The translations under genes and the position numbers were made by a program. This document shows positions 1-9,885 of a DNA stretch of 54,965 nt, one piece after another. The notes beneath the pieces were generated by a model, which ran no database searches, had not been told where the DNA came from, and was given only the letters and a program-made list of their open reading frames with translations. Origin of the DNA: Tritrichomonas foetus (lineage: Eukaryota; Parabasalia; Tritrichomonadida; Tritrichomonadidae); assembly GCA_001839685.1 (NCBI GenBank), contig MLAK01000810.1, positions 1,802 through 56,766 of the forward strand. Direction: 5' to 3'. The stretch's first letter is position 1; the number at the start of each line of letters is the position of its first letter.

Positions 1-56
1 AGATTAAGTTAATATATATCAGATTAAGTTAATATAATATTAGATTAAGTTTTAAG
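1..56. repeat. Short tandem repeat at left edge
   Basis: The ten-base word AGATTAAGTT occurs at positions 1, 21 and 42, separated by AT-rich spacers, giving a period of about 20-21 bases. The array may continue beyond the left edge. Nothing else is recognisable up to base 227. Confidence 0.6.
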
Positions 57-280
57 ATTATTGATGATCCTTCTGTCGACAAAAATTGTATAGACATATT
101 TTATAGCGGAGATTCCCTCGTAGAATATAACATTCCTGTTATAATGAATCTGATGAAATGAATTGAGGTATTCACATTGGGAATCGATTCTTTCAAAAGT
201 GTATCGTTCATGTATAATAAAGTACATAAAAATTGAACCACCTTCAGAATTTTATTAACCTATATATTGGCCATTCACAA

Positions 281-1849
281 ATGTTTTTGTTTTCGCTTTT
301 ATCCATCTTCATTCCATATGAAGCAACGCATTACCCCATTATTTTCCCATTCAACGAATCCGAATTTCAAAGTTTCTGCGTCAGATCAGGCACCGTTGTC
401 ACCCTCGTTCTCCCCGATTCGAAAACTCGCGAAACCGAAAACGCAATCGCCCTTTTCACTGAAGCAATTCCAGAATTTTCAGAAAAATCACAATTCGCAA
501 TCGTTACACAATCCCAAATTCCAAATTTAGCATCATCATTTCATTACCCAGGAATTTACATGATTTTGTTAAATAAAGCCAGAATTTCATTAAGTTGTCC
601 ATTTCCAACCGACGAATTGGCCTTAGCCACCACATTATATTTCTGGACCACATCACCGCACGCTGCCTCTACAACAGTTAAGGAATTATATTCATCACTT
701 GGACCAACCAAATATGCATTTATTTTACGTGACGAGCAAATTAATGAAGGATTTAATCCATTGATGCAATTCATATCACTTTATGGTTCAACTGAAATGG
801 TGATTGCTACTAACAAAGTTTTTGAAGAGCTGCAAATGGAGAAATTTAAATTTTTACTCTTTCGACGAGATGATAGCTCTATTGTTCCAATAGAAAATTT
901 GACTGATTTTGAATATTTTAAGAAACTTGGAAAACCAGATTTTGGAGTCATTACTGAAGATGATTTAGTTAGTAAAAATTTGACATTTATCGGACTTCTT
1001 GCAAATGTCCTAGATTTGAAAGCAATGGACACTCTTCATGATATTGCACCTGAATATAAAGCTGTTCATATTACTGGTAACTTCATTCGTGCAGTTGAAG
1101 CGACAATGAGAAGATCGATTGAATATTTACCTGATGTTATTGTTTTTAATTATGAATCTGGTTTTTATTATCCAAATAACAACTCATTTAGTGGACTATA
1201 TTTAAATAGCGAAAAATGGTTAAATTCTGTCAAGAATTATATAAATCAAATTCGGAATAACGAAATAAAGCCTGAATTCTTTTCTGAGCCACTTCCTGAA
1301 TATAACGAGTCTGAAGCACTTCATAGAATTGTTGGTTCAAACTTTGCTGAGTTTGTGGATGATCCAAATAATGATGTTTTAGTTTTCTTTAAATCTGAAG
1401 ATCAATCAAATTATATTGAAATGTTTAAACAAGTTGCAGATGATGTTTTAGGAAATGGTACCGAAAATATCAAGTTTGGTTTTATTGATCCTTATGAAAA
1501 CTCATCACCAAGATTCTTTCCATTGTTAATTCAAATGCCACATGCTGAGTTGTATTTAAGAGGAAATAAATTTGATAGTGAGCCATTGTTTGGTGAAATG
1601 AGTCGTGATTCAATTTTGAGGTTTTTGAACATGAATACAAAAATTAACTTGGAATTTAATAAGTTGACGAAAGAAGAAGCCTTGAGGGAAATGGATTCCA
1701 TAATGTCCCAATTTCAGCAAATGCCAAGCTATTTACAAAAGAAGGCAATCAACTACATAAAACAAGTTTTAACACCAATTACAGAAATTGATCCTTTCAC
1801 AATTACCTATGATCCAAAAGCTGAGCAAAATAATCACACACCTCAATAA
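281..1849 (+). CDS. PDI-like secretory protein without CxxC
   Basis: This is a 522-residue protein of the protein disulfide isomerase type. The first ~15 residues (MFLFSLLSIF...) form a short signal peptide, so the protein should enter the ER. The C-terminal half (about 345-465) follows the PDI a' domain: a linker with IKPEFFSEPLPE, then VGSNFAEFV, then DVLVFF. The following segment is SEDQSNY where active PDIs carry WCGHC, so the redox cysteines are missing. No KDEL-type tail is present; the protein ends in NNHTPQ. The start is set at the ATG at 281 because TCACAA (275-280), an initiator-like site, lies directly before it; the frame opens further upstream only through a TTG. A structural or chaperone role is inferred. 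Confidence 0.75.
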   Translation: MFLFSLLSIFIPYEATHYPIIFPFNESEFQSFCVRSGTVVTLVLPDSKTRETENAIALFTEAIPEFSEKSQFAIVTQSQIPNLASSFHYPGIYMILLNKARISLSCPFPTDELALATTLYFWTTSPHAASTTVKELYSSLGPTKYAFILRDEQINEGFNPLMQFISLYGSTEMVIATNKVFEELQMEKFKFLLFRRDDSSIVPIENLTDFEYFKKLGKPDFGVITEDDLVSKNLTFIGLLANVLDLKAMDTLHDIAPEYKAVHITGNFIRAVEATMRRSIEYLPDVIVFNYESGFYYPNNNSFSGLYLNSEKWLNSVKNYINQIRNNEIKPEFFSEPLPEYNESEALHRIVGSNFAEFVDDPNNDVLVFFKSEDQSNYIEMFKQVADDVLGNGTENIKFGFIDPYENSSPRFFPLLIQMPHAELYLRGNKFDSEPLFGEMSRDSILRFLNMNTKINLEFNKLTKEEALREMDSIMSQFQQMPSYLQKKAINYIKQVLTPITEIDPFTITYDPKAEQNNHTPQ

Positions 1850-2646
1850 AAACCGTGACTTTTTTACCTCTATGTTTTTAATATTATCATTGTAGTATGT
1901 TAGAATTATCTAATACAGTAATTTATGAAAAAATTGAAAAATATAATTCTTCATTGTTATCAATTGTCACTTCATTTATGTCATTTATTCACAGTTCATT
2001 TTTAAAAATAATGTGTTGAATTTTGGATACATAAGTGAGTTTTATGCTGAAGACGAGCTTCATTGAGTGATGTACTCAAATATTGATGAGTGCTTCTTCG
2101 TAATGTTTCATAATTCAATGAAGTAATTTCACCTTGAAACGAGAGAAAAATTGATTGCCTATTTCACTTTCGAATATTTGAATCAAAATTTGTGGTAATT
2201 TATTAGTTATGACTCATATTGACAATTCAAAATAAAGTGAATAAGTATAATCAACTCCAACAATATTAAATGATGGGATGTTATTATGAAAAATGGAAAG
2301 AACTTGATTATTTAATTAACTATTTTAGTGTTGAAAACAATAATATTTCAATAAAATAAAGGTTCGTCATCAATCTAAGTCAAGAATTCACCATCAAATT
2401 TTCTTAAATTGATAGAAAATTCTATATTTTAAACTACAAATCAAAGTAATTCTTGAGTTGTTTTTGAATTTATTGATTGCTCGATCATTTTACATCATTA
2501 TTCATTTAACTGGGAACCTAATTATGAAGCAAGAAAATCATTGATTTCATTATTCACAAATAACGATATAGTATGTTTGAATTGAAAACAAAAAAAAAAA
2601 AAAGAAAGTTGTGAAACATACATTCATTTTATATAAAACAAAATAT
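1850..2646. other. Intergenic, convergent gene ends
   Basis: This lies between the 3' ends of the PDI-like gene (+) and the LRR gene (-). It is AT-rich, with a poly-A run near 2588-2603. No coding-like stretch was seen on either strand. Confidence 0.5.
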
Positions 2647-4818
2647 TTATGGTGCTGTTGCTGGACGATCCAATGGTGATTTAGCCTTGGCTTTACCCTT
2701 ACCTTTTCCTCCTTTCTTCTTTTTACCACCGCCAGTTTTTCCAGGTGAATTTCCTCTTTTCCCACCCTTTTTCTTTGCTTTCTTTTCGGCAAGTGCTGCA
2801 AGTCTTGCTTCTTCTTTTTGCCTTTCTTCTTCGTCGAGAATCATCTTCTTTGCAGCAAGTGCATCGTTAATTGCAGTTTTTAATTGTTCACGAGCATCAT
2901 TTAATTGATCTTTTAATGCTTGCATAAGTTTAGCATTTTCTTCACTTTGTACTTTCCTCTGTTTTTCCGCTTTTCGAACTCTAGTTTCGGCCAATTGTCT
3001 TTTAGATGCTAATGACGTGAATTGTGTTTGTGCATGTGTGTGTTTTCCATCATAAGCCATTTTCAAATCATTATACTCTTGAAGTTGACCTCTTCTTTCT
3101 TCTGCCACTTTATCGTATTGTGCTTTCACTTCATCTAATTCAGCTTGGATTGTGTTTGTTTCTTCAGTTTTTCGTGCAATCAAATTTCTTAATTCTTCTT
3201 GTTTCAGATTTCGTTGACCTGTTGTATTTTCAACTATTTCTGTTTGTTCAGCAATATCTTCTCTGTACTTAAAGAGTCTCTGCTCTTCACTTTTTAGCCA
3301 TTCTATATGTTTTGTTGCGACTTCTGCAATATTGGAATTCAATGTGTGCTTATGTTCTTCAATCATTTGCGATAGTTTAACATAAGATCGATAAGAGAAA
3401 TCATTATAAGAAATGTCAAGATCAGAAATTGTAGTATTCTTGCTTAATGACTCCAAAAGTGCTAAAGCAGTTTCATCTCTCAATTCATTATTTTTTAAAG
3501 AGAGTACAACCAAACTTGGATTAGTTGCCAAAGCTTTAGCTATTAAAACTCCACTGGCATCAGTTATTCTATTTGTTGCCAGAGATAATCTTTGTAAAGA
3601 TGGATGTGTCTTTAAAACAACAGATAAAGAAGCGGCACTATCATCACAAATAATTGTATCACTTAAATCAAGTGAAACAATTTTATTATTTTGTTTTAGT
3701 GCATCGGCAATTTGCATAATTGCCATATCACGAAATTGATTCGAAGAAATATTTAAGTGTTTAATTGATTGGAAATCTCGAATGATAATATGGAAGTAAT
3801 CTGCACATTCTGGTCCAAATTTATTTTTCGAGAGATTTAAAGAAGTTAATTGATGAAATTGAAGTGCTTCATACAAATGTTTCAAAAATCTTTTTCCTAA
3901 GGAATTATCAGAAAGATCTAAATGAGCAATAGTTTGACTTCGTGCCAGTTGTCTACAAATAGGTTTTGCTGCATCATCACCTATTCCATTTCTTGCTAAA
4001 ATTAAAGTTGTCAGGCATCCAAAAGAGTCATCATTTGAAAAAATATTTGTTGCACCAACTGAACCAAATCTATTTGCTGTTAAATCAAGAGTTACTAATG
4101 CTCGATTATTGGATAGTGCTGGACCGAGAAAACGACAACCATCAGCAGTAATCCCACACATTGCTGCGTTCAAATGTGACAATGTTTCATTACATTCAAG
4201 AACAAGTGCAAGTTGTTTACATCCTTCAGTGCCAATTCGATTTCTTTCAATTCCATCGACTGCTGAAAGGTCCAAATTTGTGACATGAAAGTTTGATTTC
4301 AATCCTTTGAATAATGAAACACATCCTTGAATTCCAATACCATTTGACCTTAGGTCAATATATACAAGAGGTGTATTTAGGAGTAAATATTGACCTATAA
4401 CCGTCGCCCCTTCATCACCAAGTCGATTTAAGGATAAATCTATATAGACAACTTGTGGATTTGAATAAAATAACTCTACTGCACATCTAATGCTTTTTGG
4501 GCCAAGTCCAAGTCCGTTGAATCTGAGTGATTTTGCGTTGATGGAATTCATAAATTGTTCGATGAATCTTTTTTCGGCGGTTGGATTTGGAAGAAGACCT
4601 AAATCTTCGCACTTTTTATAATATATAATTGATGCATGCTCTGATGAAATTTGAGAACCTGAAGGAACAGGCGCAAGTGGCGCTAATGGCTTCGATTCGA
4701 GAAGTTGAGTCCTTGCGCCATCCCGAGTTTGATTGATTTTGTGATTGACAACAAGGCGGTTGATACGATTATCAATTTGTCGACGGAATGAATCGGAGAG
4801 GAATCGCTTTACATTCAT
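2647..4818 (-). CDS. Leucine-rich-repeat and coiled-coil protein
   Basis: This is a 723-residue protein. From about residue 90 to 470 it has roughly a dozen ribonuclease-inhibitor-type LRRs, with recurring patterns such as LDLSLNRLGDEGA, LDLRSNGIG and LDLSDNSLG. A charged coiled coil rich in E, K and Q follows (about 490-660). The tail (about 665-723) is rich in Lys, Gly and Ser/Pro (GKTGGGKKKKGGKGKGKAK). LRRs followed by a coiled coil resemble the human LRRC45 layout, but length and layout alone do not establish orthology. A scaffold role at the cytoskeleton or basal body is an inference. No initiator-like site is obvious upstream of the ATG. Confidence 0.75.
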   Translation of the reverse strand: MNVKRFLSDSFRRQIDNRINRLVVNHKINQTRDGARTQLLESKPLAPLAPVPSGSQISSEHASIIYYKKCEDLGLLPNPTAEKRFIEQFMNSINAKSLRFNGLGLGPKSIRCAVELFYSNPQVVYIDLSLNRLGDEGATVIGQYLLLNTPLVYIDLRSNGIGIQGCVSLFKGLKSNFHVTNLDLSAVDGIERNRIGTEGCKQLALVLECNETLSHLNAAMCGITADGCRFLGPALSNNRALVTLDLTANRFGSVGATNIFSNDDSFGCLTTLILARNGIGDDAAKPICRQLARSQTIAHLDLSDNSLGKRFLKHLYEALQFHQLTSLNLSKNKFGPECADYFHIIIRDFQSIKHLNISSNQFRDMAIMQIADALKQNNKIVSLDLSDTIICDDSAASLSVVLKTHPSLQRLSLATNRITDASGVLIAKALATNPSLVVLSLKNNELRDETALALLESLSKNTTISDLDISYNDFSYRSYVKLSQMIEEHKHTLNSNIAEVATKHIEWLKSEEQRLFKYREDIAEQTEIVENTTGQRNLKQEELRNLIARKTEETNTIQAELDEVKAQYDKVAEERRGQLQEYNDLKMAYDGKHTHAQTQFTSLASKRQLAETRVRKAEKQRKVQSEENAKLMQALKDQLNDAREQLKTAINDALAAKKMILDEEERQKEEARLAALAEKKAKKKGGKRGNSPGKTGGGKKKKGGKGKGKAKAKSPLDRPATAP

Positions 4819-5241
4819 TTGTTAACGTCTATGTATTTTAACTTTTTGAAAACTTCGAAAAACGAGAAAAGTGGTATATTTCAATGCTTAATTGGCCATT
4901 GTCATTAATATTCAATGAAATTGAGAATACTGCCCATTTATACATTGAAATGATTGACTATTTATACATTGAAAGCATTTATCTAATTTGATTGATGTTT
5001 TGGTAGAAATTAAGAATAACTATACCTTAATCATGGAATTATGATGATGTCACATCTTTTATCAAATATTCCGACTCATAATTGTTCTGAATTTTCCATC
5101 AACCTCAAACGATATTATTTAATAGTCATTAACCATGTGTTAAATAGGTAAAGCTTAAATGAATTGCATATAAAAATTTATTATATCAAACAACAAAATA
5201 AAGTTATAAATTTCGTTCTATATAAATATATCAATATAAAG
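4819..5241. other. Intergenic upstream of LRR gene
   Basis: This lies between the LRR gene's 5' end and the transporter's 3' end. It contains TTGGCCAT near 4892 and an imperfect local repeat of an ATACATTGAAA word near 4940-4975. No gene was seen. Confidence 0.4.
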
Positions 5242-6435
5242 TTACCTTGGTTCAATTATTGGAACAGTATATGAATTTACATTTTTCTCACTTAACAAAG
5301 ATTCATCCTGATGAGAAAGACTATGATGAAAATATGCCTTCTCTTGTGTTCTAATTGACTTTTCATCTTCCACGTAAGTAAAACATGGAAATTTCAATAC
5401 ACGGTTGTAAATCAACGATCCAAGAATAGAAACTCCAAATCCGCACAACTCAAGTATTGTAAAAGTGTCAATTGGTTCACCAATTTCTTTACTTTCAGTC
5501 ATATAGTAAGAAATAAATGAAAGGATCCAAACGGGAAGCGGCCTCAGCATTTCATACATGTTTCTATGAATCGCAGTTGACATTTCAGTGACAAGAATTC
5601 CAGAATAAGTGAAAAGAGTTACAGTTAATAAATAGCCAAAAACAAGACCAAACAAACGCCATGATTTTATAATCATTTGGAATGATTCAAGCGTATTTTC
5701 ATATAATTCTAATGCTGCAGTCGGTGGTAAAATCGAACTTATTGGCATAACAAAAAAAGACATAATGTAGAAGCCCCAAGTTCCTTCGCATGCTGTCAAA
5801 GTTGCGCCATTTATTCCTTCATCATGAAGAAGCTTTTCTTCCAGAATTGTTTGGAAGGCTTGAACACCATGCGCGAAAATCAAAATAATGAATGAAAAAA
5901 AGATGTTTGAAATCGGTTGATTAGAATCACTTGAAATTCCACGGAGAAGGGCAGCAACACCACTGAAGCACATTCCAGCAACTGATATGAAAAGGCCAAG
6001 CCAATCAACTAGGAAAAGTTGCTGCTTTCTTATTGTTACTGCAAAAAGTGTGGCAAATAAAACTTGAAAGCCAAAAAACACTTGCCAGACAGTTGTTGGA
6101 ACATAGATAAGTGCTTTATTCAAAAGAGATTGTGCTAGAATGTTACAAATTGAAGGAACTGCTGTTTTTCGCAATATATCCAATTTATACGTAACACTTA
6201 CAACGCTTGATGGGGCTGGCTTAAATCGGTTATATAAATACGCAGGAACATAAAAAATACACATTCCTAAATAATTCGTCCATAATTGAAAATACGGCTT
6301 TTGAAAATTGAGAGTTAGCTGATTTTTGTATGGAAATGAGCCCTTGAGGATAATACTATTGAGTACTGGACAGAGCGCACCAAAGAGGAAGAAAAAGCAA
6401 ATCGACAAGCGTGAAATCCAAAGAGATGGAATCAT
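5242..6435 (-). CDS. SLC35F6-like membrane transporter (DMT superfamily)
   Basis: This is a 397-residue polytopic membrane protein with about ten hydrophobic segments in the EamA/drug-metabolite transporter arrangement. Examples are ISRLSICFFFLFGALCP at the N-terminus, LFVNWLGLFISVAGM-like segments in the middle, and ILELCGFGVSILGSLIYN near residue 345. The N-terminal loop (F-KPYFQLWTNYLGMCIFY) matches the pattern of SLC35F6. The C-terminal ~50 residues are a polar cytoplasmic tail. Family members sit in endomembranes or lysosomes; the substrate cannot be predicted. No close initiator-like site was found. Confidence 0.7.
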   Translation of the reverse strand: MIPSLWISRLSICFFFLFGALCPVLNSIILKGSFPYKNQLTLNFQKPYFQLWTNYLGMCIFYVPAYLYNRFKPAPSSVVSVTYKLDILRKTAVPSICNILAQSLLNKALIYVPTTVWQVFFGFQVLFATLFAVTIRKQQLFLVDWLGLFISVAGMCFSGVAALLRGISSDSNQPISNIFFSFIILIFAHGVQAFQTILEEKLLHDEGINGATLTACEGTWGFYIMSFFVMPISSILPPTAALELYENTLESFQMIIKSWRLFGLVFGYLLTVTLFTYSGILVTEMSTAIHRNMYEMLRPLPVWILSFISYYMTESKEIGEPIDTFTILELCGFGVSILGSLIYNRVLKFPCFTYVEDEKSIRTQEKAYFHHSLSHQDESLLSEKNVNSYTVPIIEPR

Positions 6436-7073
6436 TTTTTATGTTGGATTTAAATTCAATAGAAACTGATCGGATTTTTTCTTCATTTGGAGAAAATTGA
6501 ATGATATCTATCAATATTTTGAGAATAATTCAAAATTACATCGTATTGTAACTCATAATTTGCCAGCATTATTCTAATTCTGTCACCATCATTGTTGCTG
6601 AAATATATAGATGAAGATGAACAATATATAGTTAGTAACATGTTCCTAGTAAAACATTTCTATATATTTTTTTTTTCTGAAACAGTCGACAATATCTCTT
6701 CATGCCTTTATTGTTGCCTAAGTGTCTTAACTCAGAGTTGGTTCAGAATGAATTCAAATGCTTTAATAAAACATCATTTTCGGGTGGTGACTTAGTAAAT
6801 AATTTCTGTTGGTAACATTGAGACAATGATTCATAAGAAATGTGATTTAAAAGAATGTGATTCAAAAGAATGATTGGCTGAGCCAACATTACTAACATTA
6901 GTCTCATTCTATACAATATTAAGTTTTTATCTAAATAAATGTAAAGTAACTTCTCCCTCAAAAAAAAGGGGAAAAAATATTTATTGTTCAATTTTATTAT
7001 ATTCAGATAGGATAAAGAGAGGTTATTTTCATTGCTATATTTCATGATGTGAATTTGAATTTCCTTAAAAATT
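6436..7073. other. Intergenic; no supported gene
   Basis: A 122-codon minus-strand open frame (6743-7111) overlaps the end of the phosphatase gene, but it is low in complexity and rich in I, L, N and K and is not supported. A short direct repeat of GAATGTGATT-like words lies near 6835-6872. Confidence 0.4.
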
Positions 7074-8066
7074 TTAATCTTCAACGCTGAATTCAGTTGG
7101 TTCGTTATCATCGATAGCCATTCTTGGTGGTGTTCCAGGCCTCTCGACAGGAGAAAACTCGCATTCTATACTTCTTGGCTCGAGAATTGTAAAAGTACAA
7201 AACAAATTCTCATCAACATTCAAAAACGCGCCTTTATTTTCAAATTCGTAGCAGTAATTTGGCGCAGAAAATACAGTAACGAGAGTTTGATTAGGGAAGA
7301 ATGGAAATTCATAGCCATTCATGACAGCTTGATGTGCACGGCATATTAAATCAAAGCCAAAATGGTCGAGGAATTGGTCAACTGGAGTAGCGCCAAAACA
7401 GACAGATGTTCCTCTGTCATTTTCTTCCCATTCGTCAGCAAGGTTGTTTGGGTCAGACCAGAGGAGGTCACAGAGTAATCCTTCTTCTGGTACTTCTGTT
7501 GGTCTTTTAATGTCCCTTATGTCTTGAAGTGAAGTCAAATATGGAGAAATTCCACCATGAATACAGAAAATTTTGTCGTCAATGATGGCAGCAATTGGAA
7601 GACAATTAAAAACATCACAAAAGTTCTTCCACATTTGTACACTATACTGTTCAACGCATTCATCATAAAATCCATAAAGACGGTTAATATATGCGCATTC
7701 ATGATTTCCACGAAGCATGAAGAAATTCTGTGGGTAAAGGATCTTATAACAAAAGAGGAGAGTTACGGTTTCAATACTTTGGCGGCCGCGGTCGACGTAA
7801 TCACCGAGAAAGAGATAATTCGTATTTGGCGGATATTGGCCGAGATCGAAAATGCGAAGTAAGTCGTGATACTGTCCGTGTGTGTCGCCACAAACAGTGA
7901 GGGGAGGTCTGAGTTCGAGAAGGACTGGTTGATCTAAGAAGATTTGCTTAACGGTTTCTAAAACGAAATTGAGCTGTTCGACTGACAAACTGGCTGGAAC
8001 TGTCATTGGCTTGTCTTTCAGTGATAAAAGGCGATTGAGGATTTCGTTAACTCGTTCTTCAGTCAT
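7074..8066 (-). CDS. Ser/Thr protein phosphatase, PP1 type
   Basis: This is a 330-residue PPP-family catalytic subunit. The metal-binding motifs are complete: GDTHG (60-64), GDYVDRG (89-95), RGNHE (119-123), His170 (FCIHGG) and His245 (CRAHQ). LRGNHECAYINRLYGFYDEC and the SAPNYC box followed by EFENKGA are closest to PP1 rather than PP2A, and the tail lacks the PP2A YFL ending. PP1 dephosphorylates Ser/Thr, normally under direction of regulatory subunits. The start is set at the ATG at 8066, giving MTEERVNEIL; the reading frame extends eight codons upstream only via a TTG. A GTATTTAAA element lies about 40 bases upstream. Confidence 0.93.
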   Translation of the reverse strand: MTEERVNEILNRLLSLKDKPMTVPASLSVEQLNFVLETVKQIFLDQPVLLELRPPLTVCGDTHGQYHDLLRIFDLGQYPPNTNYLFLGDYVDRGRQSIETVTLLFCYKILYPQNFFMLRGNHECAYINRLYGFYDECVEQYSVQMWKNFCDVFNCLPIAAIIDDKIFCIHGGISPYLTSLQDIRDIKRPTEVPEEGLLCDLLWSDPNNLADEWEENDRGTSVCFGATPVDQFLDHFGFDLICRAHQAVMNGYEFPFFPNQTLVTVFSAPNYCYEFENKGAFLNVDENLFCTFTILEPRSIECEFSPVERPGTPPRMAIDDNEPTEFSVED

Positions 8067-8365
8067 GCGAAAGATATGTTCTGACTTCAAATTTTTAAAT
8101 ACTTTATTTTGTTGTTAACTCAATGATTGAAAAAGAAAAATGTGTGAATGGGAATTTTAAATTGAATGTTAATAAGGCTAATTATATAAAGAAAATGTTT
8201 AAGTGCTATCAAATAACAGAAACTAATTGAATGTTAATTAATCGTTTTATAATTGAAAAAATAATTAATTCAATTTTGTGAAGGATTATTTGGTAATCTG
8301 AAAGGTGCATTACTTTGGCAGTTTATCGTTTAAGGGCAAAATCACATCATCCATCAGATAAACCA

Positions 8366-8707
8366 TTATTCTGGATTTCCAAACGTATCTGCAAATGAGG
8401 AATATTTATTCAATTGTAAAAACTACAATCGTTTTTTTGCCTAATATCGATTCATGAATAGCAAAATCACTTGGTAATACTTCAAAAGTTTCATATTTTG
8501 GTTTGATAGCAGTAAATACTAAATAACTGACATGGATCTTAGATTTAGATTGGTAAACTGTAAGTTTTCTTCAATTGTAAAGAATCTGTTCGATTGAAAA
8601 CAAACCAGAAATACAATCTGATTGTTTGATTGTTTTACAATGATATTATTAATATCATCACGCGTAATATGTAGTGCTGTTTTTTCAATAATAGATAAAT
8701 AACTTTG
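8366..8707 (-). pseudogene. Decayed protein gene of unknown family
   Basis: Three successive reading frames on the minus strand look coding and join in order through two frameshifts. The first includes DDINNIIVKQSNNQIVFLVC and RFFTIEENLQFTNL. The second includes FEVLPSDFAIHESILGKKT. The third includes NKYSSFADTFGNPE, which ends at a stop (8366-8368) followed by more stops. Amino acid use is protein-like rather than random AT-rich. I do not recognise the family. It is most likely a gene relic; sequencing error is less likely because more than one break is needed. Confidence 0.45.
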
Positions 8708-9885
8708 TCAAATCAGAAAGATATTTCATTCAAATGATATTGAAAACTTGATGATAATTTAAATCATCATGAAAATTAACATGTGAAACAAAATGAAAAT
8801 CAAAATTGAATACTCTATAAAAATAAAAAGTAAAAACACTTTAAAATTCATATCAAAAGCAGTGAAAATATTGGGAATGGACATGAAATGTTTTTATTTT
8901 GCCATTAATCCGGTTTTTCAAAAATGGAAATAAGAAATGAATAATGATAAGATTATTGTTTCCTATTGACTCAAGTATCATAAATTATTAAATCTAGAAC
9001 ATTTTCAACTTTTTGTTTTCAATTGACAATTCGCTCATAGAATGACAATGAAGTCAAATAAAAAGTGGTAACGTTAATAAAAATTTTCATTTCTTTTGAT
9101 CACTAAAATGATTAAGTTCAACATTGTTTCCTAAAATTGAATATTTCCCAAAGATATTTATATCTATTTCTTCATTATTTAACAACAAATATTTTAAACA
9201 GTGAATTGATCCATATAATGAAGAATATTCGATCAATGAAAATGCCTGTAGCATATTTCTTTAGAAAAAAGAAAAGTCCATCTTTCAAACTTGGTTTAAA
9301 TGCTTTAAGGATATCAATATTTTTACTTAAAAAATTATTATGAGGACTATTCAGAATAGTCTATTCTGGAAATGCCATTAAAAATGGCTATGTTGAGCTT
9401 AGTAAGTTAACATGTTGCATATCAATTGATGAGAGTAATTGATGTATTATGTTTATTAATACTTCATTGTGTGTGTTGTGATGTAAATTTATCCACCTAT
9501 TTGTCAATTAAATGAGGTTATAATTAAATACCAGTATTTAATTTAAGATATTCACAAAATAAATTTACCATTAAATGAACTTGTGAAATTTGATGTTGTG
9601 ACTTTTGGCCTTTATTTGGCCTTGAACTTCACAATCACCAAATGGCAAATTTAAATTTTTGTCAAAATCTCCCCGAATTAATGAATGCAATGTATGTCAT
9701 GCATATACACATCATTATCATTTGATTGCTGTAAAATAAACAAATGGAAATCGGAGATTAAAACACATATTGGAAAGATATCAATGAAGTGATATGATGA
9801 GATCAAATTGAATATCTAACTTTTTGATAATGCACGTTTAAAATCTTCAATTTTAAAATTATAAACGTTCATCATATCCTCGGAA
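8708..9885. other. Long intergenic region upstream of Rrp6-like gene
   Basis: This holds no supported gene; a 68-codon frame at 9137-9343 starts at TTG and looks like chance. It contains two adjacent hairpins (9345-9361 and 9374-9388), two copies of TTGGCCTT (9605-9612, 9616-9623) and, near 9530, CCAGTATTTAA. An initiator-like TCATA lies at 9872-9876, ten bases before the next ATG. Confidence 0.45.

Noticed and set aside
233..280. Upstream extension of the PDI-like protein
   Set aside because: It begins at TTG and would place polar residues before the signal peptide; the ATG at 281 follows an initiator-like site.
6743..7111. 122-codon minus-strand open frame
   Set aside because: It overlaps the 3' end of the PP1 gene in another frame and is low-complexity I/L/N/K sequence typical of AT-rich DNA.
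9137..9343. 68-codon plus-strand open frame
   Set aside because: It starts at TTG, has no motif and no initiator-like site, and its composition fits chance.
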